Source: a bacterium
GTDB taxonomy: Bacteria; Pseudomonadota; Alphaproteobacteria; Ferrovibrionales; Ferrovibrionaceae
DNA: 33,228 nucleotides
Reading direction: 5' to 3'
Assembly (NCBI GenBank): GCA_022844005.1
Contig: JALHMN010000037.1
Location: 1-33,228, forward strand
Below the pieces are notes generated by a model. It did not search any database. It had not been told where the DNA came from and saw only the letters and a list, made by a program, of their open reading frames with translations. This document shows, in pieces, positions 15,795-22,886 of this stretch. A program made the position numbers and the translations under genes. The first letter of the stretch is position 1. The number at the start of each line of letters is the position of its first letter.

Positions 15795-17402
15795 ATGACC
15801 GCCATCGACGCCCTCGCCCTCGAAGCCCGCATCGACGCGCTCTTCGCCCGCTGGAACCGGCCGGGCTCTCCCGGCGCGGTGATCGGCATCGCCCGGGCGG
15901 GCGAGATCGTGCTGGCGAAGGGCTATGGGATGGCGAGCCTCGAGCATGCCGTCCCCATCACGCCCGCCACGCGCTTTCGCATCGCCTCGGTGACCAAGCA
16001 GTTCGTCTGCGCCGCCGCGCTGATGCTGGCCGACGAGGGCCGGCTCGATCTCGCCGCCCGCCCCTCGCGCTATCTCCCGGCGCTGCCCGATCTTCCGGTC
16101 CGCATCGACCAGATGATGCGGAACACCAGCGGCCTGCCCGATTTCCTGGAACTCCTCCGCCTCGGCGGCGCCGCGCTCGACGATCCGGCGAGTGCGGGGG
16201 ACATCGACGCCGCCATCGCCCGCAACCGCCATCTCAACTTCGAGCCCGGCAGCCGCTTCCTCTATTCCAACACCAACTTCCTCCTCCTCGGGCGCATCAT
16301 CGAGACGATCGAGGGCCGCCCGCTCGCCGAGGTGCTGCGCGGGCGCATCTTCGCGCCGCTCGGCATGGCCGCGACCGAACTCACCCCCGGCATCGATGCC
16401 GTCGTCCCCGGCCTCGCCGGCGGCTATCTCGACGGTCCCGGCGGCGGCTTCCGACGCGCCGCCCATGCCTTCCCCCTCGCCGGCGAGGGCGGCCTCGTCT
16501 CCAGCCTGCAGGACCTCCTGATCTGGTCGCGGCATTTCGAGCGCCCGCGCCTGTCGCCCGCCGGCCTCGTCAACCGGCTGATGGAACAGGCCCCGCTCAC
16601 CAACGGTGCGTCGAGCGCCTATGCCCGGGGGATCGAGCACGGCAGCCTGCGCGGCCTCGGCTGCCTCGGCCATGGCGGGCTGTGGCCGGGCTATCGCACC
16701 GAGTTCCTGCGCCTCCCCGCCGCCAACCTGACCGTGGTGGTGATCGCCAATCTCGGCAGCGTCGATCCCCATATCCTCGCCCGCGCCGCCGCTGTCGAGG
16801 CGCTGGCCGGCGAGGGCATCCTGCAGCCGGCTTCACCGCCGCCCGACCTCGCCCCGCTCGAGGCCGCCGCCGGCACCTATGCCAGCGCCGAGGAACTCTC
16901 CCTCTTCACCCTCGATGTGGTGGACGGCCGCCCGCGGGTGACGCAGGGCGGCATCCCCTTCTGGCTCGCCCCCCGCGAGGACGGCTGGCTCGCCGCCGAA
17001 CGCGGCTCATTCGAATTCGCCCTGAAGCCGCCCGCGGGCGGCGAAACCCTGCAGGTGGCGCTCGGCGCCGGCCGCACCGTCCCCTTCACCCGCCTCGACA
17101 GCCGCCCGGCGCCGCCGGCCGATCTCGCCGGCACCTATGTCTCGGCCGATACCGGCGCCACCTGGATCATCCGCCGCGAGGGCGATGCCATGACGCTCTC
17201 GGCCTCCGGCCCGCTCCGCGCCGGCCGCCCGCCGGGACCGGTGCGCGGCGTGCTGGCCGACGTGGTCGAGGTCGAGGTGCCGTCCAACTGGCTGCCCTCG
17301 ATCGGTATCGCCCGCATCGAGCGCGAGGGGGCGCATGTATCGGGCCTCACCGTCTCCACCGGCCGGATCAAGCGGATGCGCTTCGAGCGGGTGGCGGTCT
17401 AG
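15795..17402 (+). CDS. D-aminopeptidase-like serine hydrolase (beta-lactamase class C fold plus C-terminal barrels)
   Basis: This 535-residue protein has an N-terminal class C beta-lactamase/DD-peptidase domain of about 340 residues and a C-terminal part of about 190 residues containing GTYASAEELSLFTLDV and AGTYVSADTGATWIIRR, two related beta segments. The catalytic motifs are SVTK (near residue 66-69), YSN (LYSNTNF) and HGG (GHGGLWPGY). This architecture and length resemble D-aminopeptidase (DAP), which releases N-terminal D-amino acids and has two accessory barrels. No signal peptide is evident. ATG 15795 is the first plausible start; frames further upstream cover the toxin-antitoxin promoter. 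A general esterase activity is the alternative. Confidence 0.85.
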   Translation: MTAIDALALEARIDALFARWNRPGSPGAVIGIARAGEIVLAKGYGMASLEHAVPITPATRFRIASVTKQFVCAAALMLADEGRLDLAARPSRYLPALPDLPVRIDQMMRNTSGLPDFLELLRLGGAALDDPASAGDIDAAIARNRHLNFEPGSRFLYSNTNFLLLGRIIETIEGRPLAEVLRGRIFAPLGMAATELTPGIDAVVPGLAGGYLDGPGGGFRRAAHAFPLAGEGGLVSSLQDLLIWSRHFERPRLSPAGLVNRLMEQAPLTNGASSAYARGIEHGSLRGLGCLGHGGLWPGYRTEFLRLPAANLTVVVIANLGSVDPHILARAAAVEALAGEGILQPASPPPDLAPLEAAAGTYASAEELSLFTLDVVDGRPRVTQGGIPFWLAPREDGWLAAERGSFEFALKPPAGGETLQVALGAGRTVPFTRLDSRPAPPADLAGTYVSADTGATWIIRREGDAMTLSASGPLRAGRPPGPVRGVLADVVEVEVPSNWLPSIGIARIEREGAHVSGLTVSTGRIKRMRFERVAV

Positions 17403-17425
17403 CCGCAGCCCCCTAGCTGCAACCC

Positions 17426-18028
17426 CTAGCCACACCCGTTGTGCTTCTTCCACATCGCCGGATCGTGCCCGGCCGGCACCCTGGCGCAGGGCCCCTCCGC
17501 ATAGCCGCGAAGCGCGTTGTAGCGCTCGACCTGCTCGGGCCGCAGCAAGGCCACCGTCTTCAAATGCGCCGACAGATGGATGAGGCGCAGCCGCCCCCGG
17601 CTCCCGGCGATCGCGCCCACCGCCTCGCCGAGGCTCGCCTCGGTCACCCTGCGGTCGCGGAACTGCGCCTCCAGCCCCTCTTCCAGCGCGATCAGCCGCT
17701 TTCCCTCCGCCACCGCCTCGGCCTGCATCGCCTCGAACAGGGCCTGCACCGCCGACACCTGGGCCGGCGTCAGTGCCACCTCTTCCCTCAGCTCCAGCAG
17801 ATGCACCGGCCCGGGATAGCCGTTCAGCTCCGCCGCCTTGGCGAGGCCCCAGCCGCCGCCGCGCCGGAGTTCGGCGATGTCTTCCGCCGACAGGCTCTTG
17901 ATGGCGCGCGCCTCCTCCCCGGCATAGGGCGAGGCGGACGGCTGCCCGTGCCCGTGCCGGTGGCCCTGGGCCAGCGCCGCCGCCGAGACCATGCCGATCA
18001 GCCCGATCGAAAGCCATAATCTGTTCAC
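17426..18028 (-). CDS. Periplasmic Spy/CpxP-like (LTxxQ) protein, possibly metal-responsive
   Basis: This 200-residue protein has a signal peptide (NRLWLSIGLIGMVSAAALAQ) followed by a histidine-rich stretch GHRHGHGQ. The helical remainder carries two LTxxQ-like motifs, LTPAQVSAV and LRPEQVERYNALRGY, as in Spy/CpxP periplasmic chaperones and zinc or heavy-metal resistance proteins. The C-terminus has two cysteines (GPCARVP and NGCG), which could form a disulfide. The start is GTG 18028, preceded by GGGAGAG. It is divergent from a CRP/FNR-type regulator, with a perfect palindrome in between, so regulation by that protein is plausible. Chaperone versus metal binder cannot be decided. Confidence 0.82.
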   Translation of the reverse strand: MNRLWLSIGLIGMVSAAALAQGHRHGHGQPSASPYAGEEARAIKSLSAEDIAELRRGGGWGLAKAAELNGYPGPVHLLELREEVALTPAQVSAVQALFEAMQAEAVAEGKRLIALEEGLEAQFRDRRVTEASLGEAVGAIAGSRGRLRLIHLSAHLKTVALLRPEQVERYNALRGYAEGPCARVPAGHDPAMWKKHNGCG

Positions 18029-18083
18029 GCCGCTCTCCCTGTGTCGTCGGATTGGCGCCCTGCTTGCCATGCCCGCCCCGCCG

Positions 18084-18107
18084 CCGACATGATAGGGATC
18101 ATGTCGG
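18084..18107. promoter_or_regulatory. Perfect inverted repeat with FNR-type TGAT-N4-ATCA core
   Basis: CCGACATGAT (18084-18093) and ATCATGTCGG (18098-18107) are perfect 10-bp arms around AGGG. The core TGAT-AGGG-ATCA matches the inner FNR/CRP-family half sites. It lies between the Spy-like gene and the CRP/FNR regulator gene and contains the regulator's likely ribosome binding site and start codon. It can be an operator for autoregulation, or an mRNA hairpin that hides the start. Confidence 0.6.
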
Positions 18108-18652
18108 CCGACCTCCTCGATCACCTGCACGGCCTGCCGGCGCGCAGCCGCCGGCTCGATGCCGGTGCTGCGGTGTTCCAGCAGGGCGATCCGGTGCGCG
18201 TCATGCACCTGGTTCTCGAGGGCGAGGTGCATCTGCTCCGCCGGCAGGCCGATGGCGGCATCCTGGTGCAGCAGCGGGCGCGGGCGGGCGCGCTGCTGGC
18301 CGAGGCCTCGCTCTTCGCCAGCCGCTATCACTGTGCCGCCGTCGCGGCACGCCCCACGCGGCTTCTCGTCATCCGCCGGGCCGACCTCCGCGCCCGGCTC
18401 GCCCAAAGCCCCGAAGCGGCGGAGGCGCTCGCCGCCCATCTCGCCCGCGAGGTGCAGGCGGCCCGCCTCCGGGCCGAGATCCTCTCGCTCCGGACGGTCG
18501 CGGCCCGGCTCGATGCCTGGATCGCCGCGCATGACGGGGCGCTGCCGGCAAAGGGCGCCTGGAAGGACATCGCCGCCGAGATCGCCACCTCGCCCGAGGC
18601 GCTCTATCGCGAACTCGCCCGCCGCCGTCAGGCGAAGCGGTCGGCGCCGTAG
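18101..18652 (+). CDS. Short CRP/FNR family transcriptional regulator
   Basis: This 183-residue protein has an N-terminal cyclic-nucleotide-binding-type jelly roll (AGAAVFQQGDPVRVMHLVLEGEVHLL, ending near residue 95), a dimerisation helix (residues about 105-140) and a compact C-terminal helix-turn-helix (WKDIAAEIATSPEALYRELARRR). Usual family members have 210-250 residues, so the DNA-binding domain lacks the full wing. I see no Fe-S cysteine cluster; only one Cys is present. The likely start is ATG 18101, with AGGGA four bases upstream, in the palindrome; ATG 18089 and GTG 18041 are in frame but lack ribosome binding sites. It is divergent from the Spy-like gene, its probable target. Confidence 0.88.
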   Translation: MSADLLDHLHGLPARSRRLDAGAAVFQQGDPVRVMHLVLEGEVHLLRRQADGGILVQQRARAGALLAEASLFASRYHCAAVAARPTRLLVIRRADLRARLAQSPEAAEALAAHLAREVQAARLRAEILSLRTVAARLDAWIAAHDGALPAKGAWKDIAAEIATSPEALYRELARRRQAKRSAP

Positions 18653-18704
18653 GGGGCCCGACCGCCTCGGCCGGCGCGCCTCTCCCCCGCCGTCAGGCGA
18701 AGGG

Positions 18705-19445
18705 TCAACCGCCGCCGCGGCAGCGCAGGGCGCCGAGCCCGGCCAAAGCCGTGCCCAGAAGCAGGATCGCGGCCGGCGCCGGCACGCCGGTGGGCGGGGC
18801 GGTGTAGAGCGATCCGTCCATCGTCACCTCGGTGATCGATATCCAGTTCGCCACGTTGCCCTGGAAATCCGACAGGACCACCGTGAAGGCCGGAATGCCC
18901 TCCAGGGCCGTGCCGGCGAGCGACAGGTGATCGTTGACCAGCCCGCCACTCCCGTTGGTTTCCGGCCCGAAATCGGTCGTCGCCAGCACGTCCGAGAAGG
19001 TGCCGTTCGGGCCGAAGATCGTGACCGTCAGCCCGGTGATCGCGCCGGGAATGCCGTTGTCGCCGATGTTGCCGCCGAAGATGTCGATCGTGTCGACGAG
19101 ATAGGCGAAGGGGAGGGTGAAGAAGATCGCGGGTGAAAGTTCGGTGCCGTCGCTCGCCTGGCCGCTCACGAAGAGCTGCGTGCTCGTGATGGTGTTGCCG
19201 ATCACGCCGTCGTTCAGGGTGCCGCTGCCCACCCCGCTATAGGTGGCCGTGGTACCGGCGAAAGTGAAGTTGGTGAAGGCCGTGCCCGGCGTGATGGTCC
19301 CGCTGAAGGTATGGGCCCAGTTTCCATGGCCCGACAGGACGGCGTCGTTGATGTCATAGCCGCTGATCGGAATCGGATCGGCCTGCGCGGCGGCTGCCGA
19401 CAGGCTGACGATCGCCGTTACCGCGAAGAATGACGCCTTGCGCAT
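18705..19445 (-). CDS. PEP-CTERM-type secreted protein (VPAPA-type C-terminus)
   Basis: This 246-residue protein has a signal peptide (MRKASFFAVTAIVSLSAAAA), a Gly/Thr/Ser-rich beta-type middle with little charge, and a C-terminal sorting tail: GVPAPAAILLLGTALAGLGALRCR. VPxPA, a hydrophobic helix and a basic end form the PEP-CTERM signal variant that an exosortase cleaves. Such proteins are exported to the cell surface or extracellular matrix. No exosortase or EPS gene is in this window. ATG 19445 is preceded by GGAGGAAGG. Upstream lies a candidate sigma-54 promoter. The middle domain was not recognised. Confidence 0.85.
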   Translation of the reverse strand: MRKASFFAVTAIVSLSAAAAQADPIPISGYDINDAVLSGHGNWAHTFSGTITPGTAFTNFTFAGTTATYSGVGSGTLNDGVIGNTITSTQLFVSGQASDGTELSPAIFFTLPFAYLVDTIDIFGGNIGDNGIPGAITGLTVTIFGPNGTFSDVLATTDFGPETNGSGGLVNDHLSLAGTALEGIPAFTVVLSDFQGNVANWISITEVTMDGSLYTAPPTGVPAPAAILLLGTALAGLGALRCRGGG

Positions 19446-19525
19446 GAACCTTCCTCCAGTCTCGAAATCGAACCCGTCCCGGCCAGCACCCCGGCCGCCG
19501 GAACGGGTAGCTGGAGGCTCGCAAC

Positions 19526-19540
19526 GCAAATTGCAGGCCA
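19526..19540 (-). promoter_or_regulatory. Candidate sigma-54 promoter (-24/-12) for the PEP-CTERM gene
   Basis: On the minus strand TGGCCTGCAATTTGC fits the RpoN consensus TGGCAC-G-N4-TTGC: GG and GC are 10 bases apart and only the A and C of the -24 element differ. Transcription would begin near 19514, some 70 bases before ATG 19445. The rest of the 296-base gap (19446-19741) shows no gene. Sigma-54 control is known for other PEP-CTERM genes through PrsK/PrsR. Confidence 0.5.
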
Positions 19541-19544
19541 GTCC

Positions 19545-19576
19545 TGTAAATCATTGATGGCAATGTAAATTATTGA
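19545..19576. repeat. Two direct repeats TGTAAAT(C/T)ATTGA next to the sigma-54 element
   Basis: TGTAAATCATTGA at 19545-19557 and TGTAAATTATTGA at 19564-19576 differ at one base and start 19 bp apart, lying directly upstream of the -24 element. AT-rich blocks like these stand out in this GC-rich window and may bind an activator. A close variant occurs at 21650-21663. Confidence 0.6.
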
Positions 19577-19741
19577 CCGGGCACGGCCGGAGCAACGTCA
19601 TCGAAAAGACCGCCGACAACTCCCGTTCATGAGTGCAGGCAAGGCAATCCGGCCATTTCCCCTGTCTTTCCGGATCATCGGCATTTTCGCGTGTCGCGGC
19701 CGAATACACTCCCATCCGGGAGCCTAATATTCAGGAGGATC

Positions 19742-20815
19742 TCAGCGGATCCGCAGGAGCAGCGCCACCAGTTCCGCCTGCCGCGATGTCTCCGTCTTGG
19801 CGAAGATCGATTTCAGGCGCTGTCGGGCATGCCCTTCGCTGATGCCGATCCCGGCGGCGGCGTCTCTGACCCCGGTGCCCGCGGCCAGGCGCAGCGCCAG
19901 GGCCGCCTCGCGCGGCGTCAGGTGGAAGAGCGTGCGCAGCGCGGCCTCCCCGGGCAGGGGGTGCATCGCCGGGTCGCGCACCAGGACGATCGCCACCGCC
20001 GGCGTCAGCAGGCTGCGATGCGCCTGCGCCAGGGGCAGCATGTCGACGACATAGGGCCGCCGGCCGGAAGGCCGGCGCACCGGGACGCAGTCACCGGGCG
20101 TGCCCTCCGCCGATCCCCGGCCGCGCAGCGCCTGGCCGATCAGGCGGTTCAGCGCGGCGCGGTCGGAGCCCAGGCCGGCGACGATCTCCCCGCCCAGGAT
20201 GTCGAGCCCGTCGCCCGACGGCCATGCCCCGTTGGTCGCGACCACGCGTCCATGCCGGTCGATCAGGGCGCCGCCGATGCCCACGCGCGCGAAGGTCTCG
20301 AGCTGGCCGTCGAATCTCGCCCGCCAGGCCAGGGTTGCGACCCTGGCGGCGGCACGCAGATGCGGCAGCGCCGCGCCGAGGCCGTCCAGCTCGGCGCCGT
20401 CGTAATGGCCCCGGCGATAGGGCCTCTTCAAGCTCAGGATCAGGGGATCGCCGACGGATGCCAGCATGGACACGGCATGGAAGCCGAAGCCATGCGGGCG
20501 CAGGAACTCCTGGTAGTAGGGATCCTGGGCGATCTCCGCGGGCGCGAAATCATCGAAGTCGGTGACGAATCCGCCGGTCAGGGCCGGCTGCACCCGCTGC
20601 TCGCGCGGGTCGGGCACGCTGCGGGCGCGGAAATACTCCTCCACGATCGGCGCGATGGAGCGCGACACGGCGACCGATGCCGTCGAGGTGCGGCCGAGCA
20701 CCAGGGTGGCGCCTTCCGCTCCCAGCGCCCGGGCGATCGCGTCGAGCGCCTCCGGCCAGAGGTCGGGCGTCAAGGCGGCTTCGACGAACTGATCGACGGC
20801 TTCGGCAACCTGCAT
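19742..20815 (-). CDS. LuxR-type transcriptional regulator with unassigned N-terminal sensor domain
   Basis: This 357-residue protein has a C-terminal LuxR/GerE helix-turn-helix (LTPREAALALRLAAGTGVRD, then GISEGHARQRLKSIFAKTETS). The first 290 residues hold a mixed alpha/beta region that I cannot assign safely; GAF- or PAS-like sensing is likely by position. No receiver domain or membrane segment is visible. ATG 20815 is preceded by GGGAGG, slightly far away. The gene lies upstream on the same strand as the PEP-CTERM gene and could act on it. Its 5' end abuts the truncated LysE gene on the other strand. Confidence 0.85.
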   Translation of the reverse strand: MQVAEAVDQFVEAALTPDLWPEALDAIARALGAEGATLVLGRTSTASVAVSRSIAPIVEEYFRARSVPDPREQRVQPALTGGFVTDFDDFAPAEIAQDPYYQEFLRPHGFGFHAVSMLASVGDPLILSLKRPYRRGHYDGAELDGLGAALPHLRAAARVATLAWRARFDGQLETFARVGIGGALIDRHGRVVATNGAWPSGDGLDILGGEIVAGLGSDRAALNRLIGQALRGRGSAEGTPGDCVPVRRPSGRRPYVVDMLPLAQAHRSLLTPAVAIVLVRDPAMHPLPGEAALRTLFHLTPREAALALRLAAGTGVRDAAAGIGISEGHARQRLKSIFAKTETSRQAELVALLLRIR

Positions 20816-20881
20816 TACCTGGGCCTCCCGGGCAGAGGTTAGGCTCGGCCGTCTCTGCGGCAACTCACGTTTGGGAGGGCG

Positions 20882-21340
20882 GGCGCGCTCGGCGTCTCCG
20901 CCCTCCTCCTCGCCAGCGCCGAAGCCTTCACCCTCCTCAAGCTCGTCGGCGCCGTCTATCTGGTGTGGCTGGGTGTCAGGACCTGGAAGTCCGCCGCCGC
21001 GCCGCTCGCCCCGGTCGCGGCCACCGCCACCGGCTCCCGCCGCGCATTCGGCGAAGGCATCGTGGTGGAGGCGCTGAACCCGAAGACCGCCGCCTACTTC
21101 CTCGCCTTCATCCCGCAATTCGTCGATGCGCAAGCGGGCTCGGTGGCGGCACAGTTCGTCCTGCTCGGCAGCATCTCGGTGGCGCTCGACACCGGCGTCG
21201 ACATCGCCGTCGCCTGCGCGGCGGGGTGCGCCCGAACCGCGCTCACCGGCAGGCCCCTGATCATCCACCGGCTGCGCCAGGGCTCGGGCGCCGTGCTCTG
21301 CGGCCTCGGCATCACGCTCGCCGTCGCCCGGCGGCCGTGA
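20882..21340 (+). pseudogene. 5'-truncated LysE/RhtB family exporter
   Basis: The frame encodes the last 153 residues of a LysE-type amino acid exporter: GVSALLLASAEAFTLLKLVG, then AVYLVWLGVRTWKS, GIVVEALNPKTAAYFLAFIPQF and a final membrane helix. The first 45-50 residues of the usual 205, including the first transmembrane helix and its conserved TPGPN motif, are absent. Upstream the frame runs only to a stop at 20840-20842 with no start codon or ribosome binding site before GTG 20963. The break coincides with the start of the divergent LuxR gene. I judge it non-functional. A short product from GTG 20963 is unlikely to work. Confidence 0.75.
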
Positions 21341-21375
21341 CTGCCGGCTTCCGGCGGGCGGGTCCGGACGAGGCG

Positions 21376-21588
21376 CTACGCCCGGATGTCCTTGGTCGGC
21401 GCTTCGGATGGTTCCATTTCAGACAGAATTCGTGAGCGCGCCCGCATCTCCTCGGCCGTCGGCTCTTCGGCGATTCGATGCAGCTCGTTCAGCAGGTAGT
21501 CGGAGACGGACAGTCCGGCGGCAGTCGCAAGGAGCTTCAGCCGGTCGTGCAACGCATCGGAGACAGCGTGCAAGCGGATCGTCTTCAT
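21376..21588 (-). CDS. Orphan RHH (FitA/CopG-like) antitoxin-type protein
   Basis: This 70-residue protein, MKTIRLHAVSDALHDRLKLL, then ATAAGLSVSDYLLNELHRIA, has a ribbon-helix-helix domain of the kind found in FitA/VapB antitoxins. A charged tail (EEMRARSRILSEMEPSEAPT) would bind a toxin. The usual PIN-toxin gene should lie downstream on the minus strand, but that side holds the LysE remnant on the opposite strand and no PIN domain. It could be a solitary regulator or the relic of a lost module. No clear Shine-Dalgarno sequence precedes ATG 21588. Confidence 0.75.
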   Translation of the reverse strand: MKTIRLHAVSDALHDRLKLLATAAGLSVSDYLLNELHRIAEEPTAEEMRARSRILSEMEPSEAPTKDIRA

Positions 21589-21649
21589 GGATGCCGAGCT
21601 GAGCCCACCTTCGAACTTGCGTCAACGGATCAGTCGATATTTCTCTTGA

Positions 21650-21687
21650 TGTAAATTTATTGACTCTTGGATAGATTTTTGTATAAT
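21650..21687 (+). promoter_or_regulatory. Near-consensus sigma-70 promoter
   Basis: TTGACT (21660-21665), 16 bases, then TATAAT (21682-21687), 32 bases before ATG 21719. The -10 is perfect and the -35 is 5/6. The -35 overlaps TGTAAATTTATTGA (21650-21663), a relative of the repeats at 19545-19576. The region is AT-rich compared with the rest of the window. Confidence 0.75.
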
Positions 21688-21718
21688 TCTCTTTTGGACG
21701 GAATAACTGGAGACGACG

Positions 21719-22483
21719 ATGCTCGATAACCTCGACACGCAAGCTGCCCAGCCCATCTCCACCCGCCGCCGTATCGACTGGCGCGAGGCCGCCGCCCTGC
21801 TCGCCCGCGGCCATACCGTCGGCGAGGTCGCCGCCCGGCTCGGCTGCCGGGCCGCCGCCATTCGCCGCAATCTGGCACGTTCGGAACGTTTCAGGAACTG
21901 GATCGCCGCCGAGCAGGCCGGCCTCGCCGAACTGTCGCGCCGTCGCCTCGCCACGCTGATGCTGAAGCTGCCGGATGCGGTGGAGGCGGCGATGGAAAAG
22001 GGCAATGCCAGCGTCCTGAAATGGCTCGCCGACCATCTGGTGCGGGGCGAGCTCGGCCTCGACACCCGGCTCTGGGACCCGCTCCCGCCGCCGAGCGAGG
22101 ACGACGAGGAGAGCGACGACCTGCCCGGCAGCATCGACACCGCGCCTGCCGATGCCTTCCCGGAGGACGCTGCAGCCGAAGCGGAAGAGGGCGAGGACGA
22201 GGACGGCGACGACACAACCATCCTGCCGGCCGACCGGCCGCTGCCCTTCCTGCACCGCCAGCTTCTGCATCTGGTCGAAATGCCGAGCGCCGGCCTGCCC
22301 CTGCCGCCGTCGTACCCTCCGGAAGCATCGGCGGACGAGGGCGGTGCCGCCGCCGGGGCCGGATCGCGGCGGCCCCCGAGGCCGGAGCTGGCCGAAACCG
22401 GCGCCGAACCGGCGAAAGCGGGCCGCGAACCGGCCTCCCCTGGCTCGAATTGGCGCGAATTGGCTGCTTTAGGCAGGGCGTGA
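21719..22483 (+). CDS. Helix-turn-helix protein with acidic disordered tail, unknown function
   Basis: This 254-residue protein has an N-terminal helix-turn-helix (IDWREAAALLARGHTVGEVA, then ARLGCRAAAIRRNLA), similar in style to phage terminase small subunits or transposase HTH segments. A helical middle follows (RRRLATLMLKLPDAVEAAME). From about residue 120 the chain becomes Asp/Glu/Pro/Ala-rich (EDDEESDDLPGS, EEGEDEDGDD) and looks disordered. ATG 21719 has TGGAG nine bases upstream and a near-consensus promoter. I do not recognise a family. No large terminase subunit or phage gene is nearby, so the terminase resemblance may be superficial. Confidence 0.7.
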   Translation: MLDNLDTQAAQPISTRRRIDWREAAALLARGHTVGEVAARLGCRAAAIRRNLARSERFRNWIAAEQAGLAELSRRRLATLMLKLPDAVEAAMEKGNASVLKWLADHLVRGELGLDTRLWDPLPPPSEDDEESDDLPGSIDTAPADAFPEDAAAEAEEGEDEDGDDTTILPADRPLPFLHRQLLHLVEMPSAGLPLPPSYPPEASADEGGAAAGAGSRRPPRPELAETGAEPAKAGREPASPGSNWRELAALGRA

Positions 22484-22668
22484 TTTTTGCCTCGACATGG
22501 AAAGTGCGATGCGGATCAAATGCTTAAGACAGTTCCCGACAGGCTTCGGGCAGCCGCGGGACGCTCCGGTCGCCCGGCGGCCGGATTTGTCCCCGATCCG
22601 GCAAGCGGACAGAATTGTCGGACGCCGCCCCGACAGGCCCAGATCCGCGGCGCCGCCCTATCCGTCGG

Positions 22669-22697
22669 TTGACTGCGCCGCCCCCTCTCCCTATAAG
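22669..22697 (+). promoter_or_regulatory. rpmH promoter
   Basis: TTGACT (22669-22674), 17-base spacer, TATAAG (22692-22697). Both hexamers are 5/6 and the spacing is ideal, 50 bases before GTG 22748. It should drive rpmH and the coupled genes downstream. The rest of 22484-22747 shows no gene. Confidence 0.75.
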
Positions 22698-22747
22698 CGC
22701 GGCCTCGACCGCGGCGCCCGAGCGTGCCGCCCGCAGGAGTTTTCGCC

Positions 22748-22882
22748 GTGAAACGCACCTATCAGCCGAGCCGCCTCGTGCGGAAGCGACGGCATGGCTT
22801 TCGGGCCCGCATGGCAACCGTCGGCGGCCGCAAGGTCATCAACGCGCGTCGCGCCCAGGGCCGCAAGAAGCTCTCCGCCTAA
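22748..22882 (+). CDS. rpmH: 50S ribosomal protein L34
   Basis: The 44-residue, strongly basic ribosomal protein has the standard sequence [20 protein letters not shown], then [19 protein letters not shown] and KKLSA. The start is GTG 22748, with AGGAG 8 bases upstream (22735-22739). It was easy to miss because of its length. rnpA follows after four bases, the usual order in bacteria. A good promoter lies at 22669-22697. Confidence 0.97.
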   Translation: MKRTYQPSRLVRKRRHGFRARMATVGGRKVINARRAQGRKKLSA

Positions 22883-22886
22883 ACCC

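Noticed and set aside
18041..18100. GTG 18041 as start of the CRP/FNR regulator
   Set aside because: No ribosome binding site and the extension (SSDWRPACHARPA) is not domain-like; ATG 18101 preferred.
22081..22480. Low-complexity tail of the HTH protein read as repeat DNA
   Set aside because: Codon-level bias towards Asp, Glu, Pro and Ala explains it; no exact repeat unit found.
21719..22483. Phage terminase small subunit
   Set aside because: Only the HTH style is similar; no large subunit or other phage genes are nearby.
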